A stretch of DNA of 64,000 bases, from positions 2,985,001-3,049,000 of the forward strand of contig NC_009675.1 of NCBI RefSeq assembly GCF_000017505.1, in the 5' to 3' direction. Positions 17,677 to 24,668 of this stretch are shown one piece after another. The notes beneath the pieces were generated by a model that saw only the letters and a program-made list of their open reading frames with translations, was not told the origin of the DNA and did no database searches. This stretch comes from Anaeromyxobacter sp. Fw109-5. Its GTDB lineage: Bacteria; Myxococcota; Myxococcia; Myxococcales; Anaeromyxobacteraceae. The translations under genes and the position numbers were made by a program. Each line of letters opens with the position of its first letter. Positions within the stretch are counted from its first letter, which is position 1.

Positions 17677-18354
17677 GTGGCCCTCTTCCGCCGAAAGCCC
17701 CGCTCCCGCGTCGAGATCATCGCCGCGGCGGACCGCGCCCGCGCGCGCGGACGGATCCGCAAGGCCGTCGCGGGATACCGGGAGGCGCTCCGCGCCGACC
17801 CCGAGGATCCATCACTTAACGTGAAGATCGCCCCGCTGCTCGCGCGCATCGGCCAGGGGGCCGAGGGCGCGCGCTGCTTCCGCCGCGCCGCAGAGCGCCA
17901 CCTCGCGGCCGGCTTCACCGATCGCGCCGCCGCGGTCTGCGCGAACGCCATCCAGGTGTTCCCGCAGGAGCCGGCGTTCCGGAGGGAGCTCGCCCGCCTT
18001 CACGCGCTGCGGGGGCGGCGCGCCGACGCGGTCGGCGCGCTCGTGGACGGCGGCCAGGTGCTGGCCCGGCGCCAGCGCCCGGCGGCCGTCTCGCTCCTGC
18101 GCTTCGCCCTCGAGCTCGAGCCCATGCACGTGGAGGCGCGACTGACGCTCGCGCCGCTCCTCGCCGCCCTGGGGGAGCGCGTCGAGGCGCGGGCGATCCT
18201 CCGCGCGCTCGAGGGACACGCCCGCGGGCGGGACCTGCGCCGCGTGCGGTGGGCCGCGCTCCGGCTGGCGCCCTCTCCGAGAGCGCTGTGGCGCTGGGTC
18301 GCGGCCGCCTTCTCCCGCGGCGGCGCGGCAAGGCGCCTCCCCTCTGCGCGGTAG
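17677..18354 (+). CDS. TPR-like repeat protein of unknown function
   Basis: A 225-residue soluble, Arg-rich, almost all-helical protein. Its helix pairs look like degenerate tetratricopeptide repeats (for example GRIRKAVAGYREALRADPEDPSLNVKIAPLLARIG near residues 26-60, then RAAAVCANAIQVFPQEPAFRRELARLHAL). The N-terminal MALFRRKPRSR and long C-terminal basic tail could bind nucleic acid or membrane, but that is a guess. Translation starts at GTG 17677. No signal peptide or membrane segment is seen. It is divergent from lpxB, and I do not recognise a specific family. Confidence 0.7.
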   Translation: MALFRRKPRSRVEIIAAADRARARGRIRKAVAGYREALRADPEDPSLNVKIAPLLARIGQGAEGARCFRRAAERHLAAGFTDRAAAVCANAIQVFPQEPAFRRELARLHALRGRRADAVGALVDGGQVLARRQRPAAVSLLRFALELEPMHVEARLTLAPLLAALGERVEARAILRALEGHARGRDLRRVRWAALRLAPSPRALWRWVAAAFSRGGAARRLPSAR

Positions 18355-18444
18355 GGCCCCCTCGGGCGACTCCCGACGGGATGGCAGGATCTGGTCCACG
18401 TTCGGATTTGCCTCCCAGCCTGCCCCATGCTGGAGTGCGACCGA

Positions 18445-18873
18445 ATGTCACGGGGAGGGAGCAAGATCCGGGCCGAGCTGCCCTGGCTCGCAGTGTCGCT
18501 CTGCGGCATCCTGGCCGCGCACGCCTTTTCGCACTTCGTCATCCACCGGGGCGCGATCCTCGCGTCGATCGCGGCGACGGGGACGGTGCCGGCGTGGATG
18601 TGGGGCGCCCTCTTCGCGCCGGAGCTCCTCGCTTGCTTCATCGTGGGCTGGCGGCTGTCCACGTGGCCGCAGGTCGTGGTGTACGCCGCAGCGGCCGCCG
18701 TGGTGCGCCAGGCCTGCGAGCTCGGGCTCCACGCCTCCGGCGATCCCGGGCACGCGCTGGAGGGTCCGCGCGACGTGCTCGTCGCCACCCCGGTCGTGGC
18801 GCTCGTCTACCTCCTGCTGATCGGCCTCGCCTCCTCCTCCGGGCGACAGGAGCGGCAGCTCGACCGCGCCTAG
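18445..18873 (+). CDS. Small membrane protein of unknown function
   Basis: About 142 residues with four hydrophobic segments: LPWLAVSLCGILAAHAFSHF, GALFAPELLACFIVGWRL, VVVYAAAAAVVRQACEL and VLVATPVVALVYLLLIGLAS. It is predicted to be an integral inner-membrane protein with a short charged tail. ATG 18445 follows a moderately purine-rich stretch; an in-frame ATG at 18427 would add six residues. No motif identifies it. It is followed by the convergent ArsR-type gene 60 nt away, so it is probably transcribed alone or with the TPR-like gene 90 nt upstream. Confidence 0.65.
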   Translation: MSRGGSKIRAELPWLAVSLCGILAAHAFSHFVIHRGAILASIAATGTVPAWMWGALFAPELLACFIVGWRLSTWPQVVVYAAAAAVVRQACELGLHASGDPGHALEGPRDVLVATPVVALVYLLLIGLASSSGRQERQLDRA

Positions 18874-18933
18874 AAGCCCGCTCCCACGACCCCGCCGGCG
18901 AGGATCGCTCGGTGGAGCGAGCTTCTCACGGCC

Positions 18934-19245
18934 TCACCGCTCGCAGCGCTCCATGCAGCACACGAGGTCCACGAGCGCCGGCTCGGCGAGGCGGTAGCGC
19001 GCGAAGCCGTCCTCACGCGTCGCCGCCACGAGCCCGAGGCTGCGCAGGATCCGGAGCTGCTGCGAGACGATCGCCTGGCTCGCGCCGAGGCGCTCGGCGA
19101 GCGCCGACACGTTCAGCTCCTCGCGGCAGAGCGACGCGACGATGCGCAGCCGCAGCGGGTGCGCGACCGCCTTCAGCACCTCCGCGATCCGGCCGGCACG
19201 GTCGGGGTCGTCGGCGAGGGGCGGCTCTGGGCGAGGGCTCGGCAC
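18934..19245 (-). CDS. ArsR-family winged-helix repressor with unusual cysteines
   Basis: A 103-residue ArsR/SmtB-type regulator. The fold signature is clear: AHPLRLRIVASL (residues 29-39), then the helix-turn-helix SALAERLGASQAIVSQQLRILRSLGLVAATREDG (48-80), the wing, and YRLAEPALVDLVCCM. The canonical ELCVC metal site in the alpha-3 helix is absent (ELNVS). Cysteines instead lie at 40, 96, 97 and 101, so sensing of a metal or thiol/persulfide through an alpha-2/alpha-5 site is possible. It starts at GTG 19245. A terminator-like hairpin separates it from the cytochrome gene upstream, so it probably has its own promoter. The target is unknown; the sulfur-transport genes nearby are candidates. 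Confidence 0.85.
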   Translation of the reverse strand: MPSPRPEPPLADDPDRAGRIAEVLKAVAHPLRLRIVASLCREELNVSALAERLGASQAIVSQQLRILRSLGLVAATREDGFARYRLAEPALVDLVCCMERCER

Positions 19246-19262
19246 GTCGGTGACAGGATAGC

Positions 19263-19289
19263 GCGGGCGGGCGCGACGCGCCCGCCCGC
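19263..19289 (-). terminator. Hairpin after the octaheme cytochrome gene
   Basis: A perfect 12-bp inverted repeat (GCGGGCGGGCGC / GCGCCCGCCCGC) with a 3-nt loop starts 9 nt beyond the cytochrome stop. It lies between that gene and the ArsR-type start. There is no T-run, but the position and stem strength suit a terminator or 3'-end stabiliser. Confidence 0.55.
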
Positions 19290-19298
19290 CGTTCACGC

Positions 19299-20675
19299 TC
19301 ACCACTCTTCCTTCTTGCGTTCCTTCTCGTGGAGCCGGTCGAACCAGAGCGCGGCGCTCTTCAGCTTCCGCCGCGCGATCTCCCCCTTCGAGTAGCCCAG
19401 CGCCTCGAAGTCGAGCTGCCCGTTGGCGGTGTGGCACCGGTCGCAGGACAGCGCCTTCGTCTTGGTGACGAGGTGGCTGTTCGAGAAGTAGATGGTCTGC
19501 CAGCCGGGGACCGGGTCCACCTTCTTCAGCCCCAGCGTCTTCGCGGCGGAGGCGACGCCGGCGAGCGTGTCGCCGGTGGCGGTCGGCTGGGCGAAGTCCA
19601 TGGAGAGGAGCTTGCCGGTGCGGCGGTCGTAGTAGGCCCGCCCCTCGTAGATCTTGAAGGGGAAGATCTTGCTCTTCGGGTCGGAGCGGCTCCCCTTCGG
19701 CCCGATGAGGTGCGGCTCGTTGCGGACGTTGCCGTTGAACCAGGCGTAGACGGGCTTCGTGCCGGCCGGGTCGCGGCGGATGGTGGACGGCTCGTAGAAC
19801 CCGGTGGACTCGTCCTTCGCCCACTTCGTGAAATCCTTGGCGACGGCGCCGCCGGAGGTGGGGATGTGGCAGGTCTGGCAGGCGAGCTTGGCGGTGTGGG
19901 CGTCGTAGTCCGCGTCCTTGTGCGGCTTGGCGCCATGGCAGTCGGCGCAGCCGATGCGCACGCCGTCGTTCGCCCAGTTGTTCGGGTCGAAGCCGGTCGG
20001 GATCTTGTGGTCCTTCGCCTTGTGGCAATCGGCGCACGTCATGCCCTTCGCGGCGTGGACGTCGTGCTCGGCGTCGAACGCGAAGCCGCGCTTGATGAGC
20101 TGGCCGCCGCCCGCGGTCTCGTGGCAGGTCATGCACGCCTTCACGGTGGGCTTGCCGACGGCGAGGGCCGCCTCCTTGCTGCGGTCCTGCCCGATGGCGA
20201 CCTTGCCGTCCGCCGTCTTGAAGGGCTTGCGCTTCGAGTAGTCGTACTTGCTCGAGTGACAGACGAGGCAGTCGATGGCGGCCTCCGCGTCGGGCCCGGT
20301 GGAGCCGACGTCGGAGAGGTGGTTCCCGGGATGGCAGCTGTTGCAGCCCGTGAGCTTCGTCTTGCCGAGCTCGTTCTGCGGGATCTCCTTGAGATCGTTG
20401 ACGATGTCGTTGCCGTTGCAGAACGTGTAGATGCGGTTCTTCATCCCGTATTCCTGACGGGGATCCAGGTTGTCCACGTTCGTCACCTTCGACGCGTGCT
20501 TCCAGTGGACGGTGGCGAGGAACGCCTTGGCGCTGCCGGGGTGGCACTCCTCGCAGGTGCTCGGGCCCTGGTAGCCCTTCTCGCGGATGACGTCGTTGCC
20601 GGGGTGCTCCCCGGCGAGCGCGGGCCCGGCGAGGATCGCCGCGGCGAGCGCGAGGCTGCGGATCATGTTGGACAT
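19299..20675 (-). CDS. Octaheme c-type cytochrome, tetrathionate-reductase (OTR)-like
   Basis: A 458-residue exported multiheme cytochrome. A signal peptide ends at PALA (residues 18-21). There are eight CXXCH sites: CEECH (41), CNSCH, CLVCH, CMTCH, CADCH twice, CQTCH and CDRCH near 410. The N-terminal pattern, with the first heme then AFLATVHWKH, NRIYTFCNGND, CNSCH and IDCLVCH, resembles octaheme tetrathionate-reductase-family cytochromes of Shewanella and Geobacter. Those reduce tetrathionate, nitrite or hydroxylamine in vitro. All eight motifs here end in His. No membrane anchor is seen, so it should be periplasmic. The sulfur-type neighbours fit, but the substrate is inferred. Confidence 0.75.
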   Translation of the reverse strand: MSNMIRSLALAAAILAGPALAGEHPGNDVIREKGYQGPSTCEECHPGSAKAFLATVHWKHASKVTNVDNLDPRQEYGMKNRIYTFCNGNDIVNDLKEIPQNELGKTKLTGCNSCHPGNHLSDVGSTGPDAEAAIDCLVCHSSKYDYSKRKPFKTADGKVAIGQDRSKEAALAVGKPTVKACMTCHETAGGGQLIKRGFAFDAEHDVHAAKGMTCADCHKAKDHKIPTGFDPNNWANDGVRIGCADCHGAKPHKDADYDAHTAKLACQTCHIPTSGGAVAKDFTKWAKDESTGFYEPSTIRRDPAGTKPVYAWFNGNVRNEPHLIGPKGSRSDPKSKIFPFKIYEGRAYYDRRTGKLLSMDFAQPTATGDTLAGVASAAKTLGLKKVDPVPGWQTIYFSNSHLVTKTKALSCDRCHTANGQLDFEALGYSKGEIARRKLKSAALWFDRLHEKERKKEEW

Positions 20676-20702
20676 TTCACTATCCGTTTCGATCGAGGAG
20701 CG

Positions 20703-20742
20703 AAAAACGGGCTGCGGCGCCGCAGGGGGCGCGCCGCAGCCC
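20703..20742 (-). terminator. Rho-independent terminator with T-run
   Basis: On the minus strand an 11-bp stem (GGGCTGCGGCG / CGCCGCAGCCC) is followed at once by CGTTTTTCG. It starts 34 nt beyond the stop of the 101-residue periplasmic protein gene. It is the only hairpin found in this window with a clear T-tract. The octaheme cytochrome gene downstream should therefore have its own promoter or depend on read-through. Confidence 0.75.
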
Positions 20743-20776
20743 AGCTCCGGCTCCGGGGGAAGGAGCGCGGAGCTCT

Positions 20777-21082
20777 CTAGCAGCCGCCCGCCTTCTTGAA
20801 GAAGGTGGAGTGGTTCTTCCCGTCCTTCTGCTCGTACTTGGCCTTGATCTCGTCGCCGACGCCGATCCGCTTGTCCTTGAACTTCTCCAGCGTGACGGTG
20901 TCGTCGACGAGCAGGTCCACCGCGGCGCCGCTCCTGGCGTCCTTGAGGGTCGCCACGGCGGACGCGCCGGACAGCTCGATCTTGGTGACGGTGCCGAGCA
21001 TCTTCTCCTCGGCCTGGGCCGGGGTCGCGGTGGCGAGCGCGAACGCGACGGCGAGCGCGACGGCGGACAGCAGCTTCTTCAT
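20777..21082 (-). CDS. Small periplasmic protein of unknown function
   Basis: A 101-residue protein with a clear signal peptide: MKKLLSAVALAVAFALATATPAQA, cut before EEK. The mature part, about 77 residues, is Lys-rich and probably beta-structured (LGTVTKIELSGASAVATL, then AAVDLLVDDTVTLEKFKD). It ends in a single Cys. The pattern resembles small OB-fold-like or SH3-like periplasmic proteins, but no family is recognised. It has a good purine-rich site upstream of ATG 21082. It lies 40 nt downstream of the YeeE/YedE pair on the same strand, ends in a T-run terminator, and so probably forms the last gene of that operon. Confidence 0.7.
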   Translation of the reverse strand: MKKLLSAVALAVAFALATATPAQAEEKMLGTVTKIELSGASAVATLKDARSGAAVDLLVDDTVTLEKFKDKRIGVGDEIKAKYEQKDGKNHSTFFKKAGGC

Positions 21083-21122
21083 CGGTCTTCTCCTCGTCTC
21101 TACTGCGGGGTGAGCGGCGGGG

Positions 21123-21836
21123 TTACGGCGCCGCCGAGGTGCCGGTCGGGAGCGCGAGCATCGCGACGCCGGCGAGGGCGACCGCGACCAGCCCGACGAA
21201 GATCCACTTGCGCGCCGCGCCCGGGGCGGCGCCCTCCGGCGTGCCGCCGGCGACGATGCGCTCGATGCGCTCGCCCCCCAGGAACGCCGCGATGGCGATG
21301 GCGACGACGAACGCAGCGACGACCGGGGCCGGCAGGCCCAGCCACTCGGAGAGCGAGAGCGCCCCGAGCTTGCCGGAGTTGGGGAACGTGCCGAGCGCGG
21401 GCTCGACGTGCGCGTAGACGAGCCCGCCGGCGACCACGCCGAGCACGGTCGCCGCTCCGTCGAGCTTGCCGGAGGCCGTCGCGACGAGCGAGGTGCCCGG
21501 GCAATAGCCGGACGTCACGAACCCGGCGCCGAGCAGCAGGCCGCCCACGATCATGGGCCAGAGGTAGGTGGGGTAGTTGAACTGCATGGCCTCGAGGTCC
21601 GCGATCCCCGCGGAGGAGAGCACCACGAGCCCGAGCATCGCGGTCACGACGGCGGTGAACATCACCTTGAGGACGGTGAGGTCGTTTCCGTAGAACTGGC
21701 CGACCAGCTTCTGGGCCCGCCCGAAGCCGGAGCGCTCCAGGACGAACCCGAAGGCGATCCCGACGAGCACGGCGACGCCGAGGCCGAGCGCGCGGCGCTC
21801 GTCCGAGAGCGCGTCGATGGGGAAGATCGTCGTCAT
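21123..21836 (-). CDS. YeeE/YedE-family sulfur transporter subunit (PmpA/PmpB-like, second gene)
   Basis: A 237-residue inner-membrane protein with about six helices. LGVAVLVGIAFGFVLERSGFGRAQKLVGQFYG is the typical YeeE/YedE opening, and GLLLGAGFVTSGYCPGTSLVATASGKLDG holds the conserved Cys-containing loop. In the YeeE (TsuA) transporter, equivalent cysteines relay thiosulfate. This is the larger half of a two-gene version of the transporter; the other half is directly upstream and overlaps by ATGA. The chosen start is ATG 21836; eight further in-frame codons upstream are probably not used. Role in uptake or export of sulfur species is inferred from the family. Confidence 0.82.
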   Translation of the reverse strand: MTTIFPIDALSDERRALGLGVAVLVGIAFGFVLERSGFGRAQKLVGQFYGNDLTVLKVMFTAVVTAMLGLVVLSSAGIADLEAMQFNYPTYLWPMIVGGLLLGAGFVTSGYCPGTSLVATASGKLDGAATVLGVVAGGLVYAHVEPALGTFPNSGKLGALSLSEWLGLPAPVVAAFVVAIAIAAFLGGERIERIVAGGTPEGAAPGAARKWIFVGLVAVALAGVAMLALPTGTSAAP

Positions 21837-22348
21837 CGCCACTGCCTCCTCATGGACCACGCGACGGCGTAGCCGCCCGCGAACACCGACAGCATGAAGG
21901 CCCAGGACCCCACGGACATCACCGCGCCGCCCGAGAGCGCCTGTCCCGACGTGCAGCCGCGGGTCAACTTCGCGGCGAAGCCCATCAGCACGCCGCCCAC
22001 TATCGCGAACCCGATCCGTCCCGCGCTCGAGAAGCTCGGCCCCTTCAGGACCTCGCGGGAGAAGCGCCCCGAGGTGATCGCCGCGAGGGCGCCGCCGACG
22101 AGCATCCCGACGACCTCGAACACGAGCCAGTCGTCGAGCGGGTGGCCCTCCTCCACGACGCCCGCGATCGCGGGCACGCTCTGCGCGTGCGCCGGCGCGA
22201 CGCCGTCCAGCGCCCAGACGCCGAGCCGGTAGGTGGCCCCCGACGCCCCGAGGCCCTTGCCCATGAGCAGGAAGGTCGCGAGCAACACCAGCCCGAGCGC
22301 CACGCCTCCGGCGTAGGGATTCCAGAATCTGCTGGGGTTCTTCTCCAT
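21833..22348 (-). CDS. YeeE/YedE-family sulfur transporter subunit (PmpA/PmpB-like, first gene)
   Basis: A 171-residue membrane protein. The first helix is GVALGLVLLATFLLMGKGLG. After a periplasmic loop come three helices with GGVLMGFAAKLTRGCTSGQALSGGAVMSVGSW near residue 118, the YeeE/YedE signature with its conserved Cys (RGCTSG). ATG 22348 has a good GGAGG-type site upstream (GGAGGAAAACGG). It is translationally coupled to the second subunit, and with it and the small periplasmic protein makes a three-gene operon. The 510-nt upstream region holds a palindrome that may be the operator. Confidence 0.82.
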   Translation of the reverse strand: MEKNPSRFWNPYAGGVALGLVLLATFLLMGKGLGASGATYRLGVWALDGVAPAHAQSVPAIAGVVEEGHPLDDWLVFEVVGMLVGGALAAITSGRFSREVLKGPSFSSAGRIGFAIVGGVLMGFAAKLTRGCTSGQALSGGAVMSVGSWAFMLSVFAGGYAVAWSMRRQWR

Positions 22349-22857
22349 CCGTTTTCCTCCACTGCCGTCACGCCACGAGCTGCCCGCACCACCGCGGACC
22401 GACCGGTAGAGCCCACGCTCCCCCATGAGGTTCCGGAGCGGGCGCTCGGCCGTGGATCTCACCGGTCCGCGGGCGCGCCTCACGAGCGCGCGGGGCGCTC
22501 GCGGCCGGACCGCCTGGCGCTGCGCCCGTGTCGCCGAGCCCTCGGCCGAGGCGCTCCCTCGAAGCGCAGCATCGCATACATAGCGACATCGCTATATCGT
22601 TATGCAACCACCAGGCCGCGGGTGCTCCTCCCCGCGTTCGACTGCAATTGCGCGTGACGGAGGGCCGGACGCGCTGCCGCACCGCGCAAGGGATGCGTGC
22701 GCCGCCGTCGGAGCGCAAAATCTCCCAAGCTGGCGGCGAGCTTGGGGCGCTCGGCGGTCCGCCCCGCCACGACGCGCCGTATGCACCATGGGTGAACACC
22801 GGGCCGAGGTCGCGCGGCCGGGGTGACAACTCCGGGTGGTGTCGCTAGACAATCCTG
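22349..22857. other. Divergent intergenic region, sulfur operon / histidine kinase
   Basis: These 509 bases lie between two divergently transcribed genes. No credible protein is encoded: the open frames here lack start sites, family features or usual codon bias. The stretch at about 22571-22607 is strikingly AT-rich compared with its surroundings and contains the palindrome listed separately. On the minus strand TTGCAT (22607-22602) could be a -35 element, with weak -10 candidates 17-19 nt further on. The remaining bases show nothing I can interpret. Confidence 0.5.
22580..22595. promoter_or_regulatory. 16-bp palindrome, candidate repressor operator
   Basis: ATAGCGA-CA-TCGCTAT is a perfect 7-bp inverted repeat with a 2-bp spacer, inside a short AT-rich island. 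Its size and symmetry suit a dimeric winged-helix repressor such as the ArsR-type protein encoded at 18934-19245. It sits between possible -35 and -10 elements of a minus-strand promoter reading towards the YeeE/YedE pair, leaving a leader of roughly 220 nt. The regulator-site pairing is an inference. Confidence 0.45.
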
Positions 22858-24204
22858 GTGACCTCCGGCCCCTCCCAGCGCGCGGGCGCGCCCGGAGCCA
22901 CCCTCCCCGAGCTCTCCCGCACTCCTCGCTGGCGACGCCGCCTCCCGTGGTCCCCCGGCCGCATCGTCGGCGCCTACGCCCTGGTCGCCTCGCTGTGGAT
23001 CGGCCTCTCGGACCGGGTGGTGGAGGCGGTCGTGGGTGACCACGCCCGCACCGCCCTGCAGACCGCGAAGGGGATCGGGTTCGTCCTCGTCACCTCGGCG
23101 CTGCTGTACGCGCTCATCCATCGCCGCGAGCACGGCCTGCGTCTTCGGGGCGCGGAGATCCGGGCCACCATCGAGAGCATGGCCGACGCGGTCCTCGTCG
23201 TGGACACGCGCGCCCAGATCGTGGAGGTGAACAAGGCCGCCGCCGAGCTCCTGCGCGTCGGAGCGCGCACGGAGCTGCTGCTGCCGTTGCAGGAGTGGGG
23301 GCGGCGCTTCCAGCTCCGGTACCTCGACGGCTCGCCCGTGCCGTACGAGCGCTTCGCCACCGTCCGCGCCCTCTCCGGCGAGCGCGTGCCGGCCTACGAC
23401 GGGATCGTCCGCGCCGCCGACGGGCGCGACGTCTTCCTCTCCGTCACCGCCGCGCCGGTGCTGGTCTCCGGCGGCCGCACGGAGCTCGCGGTGGCGGTCC
23501 TCCGCGACGTCTCGGCCGCGCGGCGCCTCGACGAGCTTCGCGACGAGTTCCTCTCCACCGCCGCGCACGAGTTCAAGACGCCGCTCGCCGTCATCAAGGC
23601 GTACGCCCAGCTCCTGCAGAAGCGCGAGCCGGCCGAGGCGCAGGCGCTCGTCGTGATCCAGCGGCAGGTCGATCGCCTGAACCGGCTCGTGCAGCACCTC
23701 CTCGACACGACGCGCCTGCGGCTCGACGTCCGCGACGAGCGGCTGCACCGCTTCGATCTCGGCGCGCTCGCCGACGAGGTCGTCGGCCGGATGCGCGGCT
23801 CCGCCCCGGCGCACGACATCACCGTCTCGAGCGTCCCGGCTCCGGTGCGCGCCGATCGCGAGCGGCTCGCCCGCGTCATCACGAGCCTCGTGGACAACGC
23901 CATCCGGTTCTCGCCGCGCGGCGGACCCGTCGCGGCGCGGGTCGAGGCGCGCGACGGCGCCGCCGTCTTCTCGGTGGAGGATCGCGGCCTCGGCATCGCC
24001 CCGGAGCGGCAGGCGCGCATCTTCGAGCGGTACTACCGCGCCCACGCCGGCACCCCCCAGGACTACGGCGGCCTCGGGCTGGGGCTCGACATGAGCCGCG
24101 AGATCGTGGCCCGCCACGGCGGGCGCATGTGGTTCGAGAGCACGCCCGGCCACGGCTCGACCTTCCACTTCAGCGTGCCGCTCGCCGACGAGGGCGCGCC
24201 GTGA
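22858..24204 (+). CDS. Membrane-bound sensor histidine kinase with PAS domain
   Basis: A 448-residue sensor kinase. Two helices near residues 34-50 and 72-88 flank a very short periplasmic loop, so the signal is probably cytoplasmic or membrane-borne. A PAS-like domain spans about 98-220. The HisKA domain follows, with His237 in FLSTAAHEFKTPLAVIKAY. The catalytic domain has the N box VDNAIRFSPRGG, G1 VEDRGLGIAPERQ, F box IFERYYRA and G2 GGLGLGLDMSREIV. It starts at GTG 22858. The stop overlaps the receiver gene's GTG (GTGA), so they form a two-component pair. A copper P-type ATPase lies just downstream. Confidence 0.9.
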   Translation: MTSGPSQRAGAPGATLPELSRTPRWRRRLPWSPGRIVGAYALVASLWIGLSDRVVEAVVGDHARTALQTAKGIGFVLVTSALLYALIHRREHGLRLRGAEIRATIESMADAVLVVDTRAQIVEVNKAAAELLRVGARTELLLPLQEWGRRFQLRYLDGSPVPYERFATVRALSGERVPAYDGIVRAADGRDVFLSVTAAPVLVSGGRTELAVAVLRDVSAARRLDELRDEFLSTAAHEFKTPLAVIKAYAQLLQKREPAEAQALVVIQRQVDRLNRLVQHLLDTTRLRLDVRDERLHRFDLGALADEVVGRMRGSAPAHDITVSSVPAPVRADRERLARVITSLVDNAIRFSPRGGPVAARVEARDGAAVFSVEDRGLGIAPERQARIFERYYRAHAGTPQDYGGLGLGLDMSREIVARHGGRMWFESTPGHGSTFHFSVPLADEGAP

Positions 24205-24581
24205 CTCCACGCAGCGTGCTCGTCGTCGAGGACGATCCCGACCTGCTGTCGCTCCTCGAGATGATCCTCGAGGACGCGGGCCACCGGGTGCGCACCGCGC
24301 CGGAGGGCTTCGCGGCGCTCGCCCGCGTCGACGAGGAGATGCCGGGGGTCATCCTCCTGGACATGCGCATGCCCGGGATGAATGGCTGGGAGTTCGCGAG
24401 GGAGTTCCGCGCGCGGCACGGACACGCCTGCCCGATCGTCGTCGTGACCGCCGCCGAGAACGCCCGCGCGCGCGCCGAGGAGATCGGCGCCGAGGGGTGG
24501 CTGGCGAAGCCCTTCGAGCTCGAGGACGTGCTCTCTACCGTCGAGCGGCACCTCGCCGCCGCGGGCGCGGCGGGCACTTGA
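24201..24581 (+). CDS. Single-domain response regulator (receiver only)
   Basis: A 126-residue CheY-like receiver. The acidic pair is D11/D12 (VVEDDPD), the phospho-acceptor is Asp54 (ILLDMRMPGMNGWEF), Thr83 is in VVVTAAENA, and Lys103 is in WLAKPFELEDVL. There is no DNA-binding or enzymatic output domain, so it must act by protein contact or within a phosphorelay. It starts at GTG 24201, overlapping the kinase stop, which makes the kinase its likely partner. The metal ATPase gene begins 88 nt later and may be transcribed with it, but a receiver-only protein would not itself control transcription. Confidence 0.9.
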   Translation: MTPRSVLVVEDDPDLLSLLEMILEDAGHRVRTAPEGFAALARVDEEMPGVILLDMRMPGMNGWEFAREFRARHGHACPIVVVTAAENARARAEEIGAEGWLAKPFELEDVLSTVERHLAAAGAAGT

Positions 24582-24668
24582 GCCCCCAGGGGGAACCGTC
24601 CCGCGCCCCGGTGGCTCCCACCGCGCTCAGGCCTCCCCCGGATCGTTGCACCATCAGGAGAACCCGAG

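Noticed and set aside
22368-24210. Minus-strand frames antisense to the histidine kinase
   Set aside because: The plus-strand kinase has every motif in order; the antisense reading is low-complexity.
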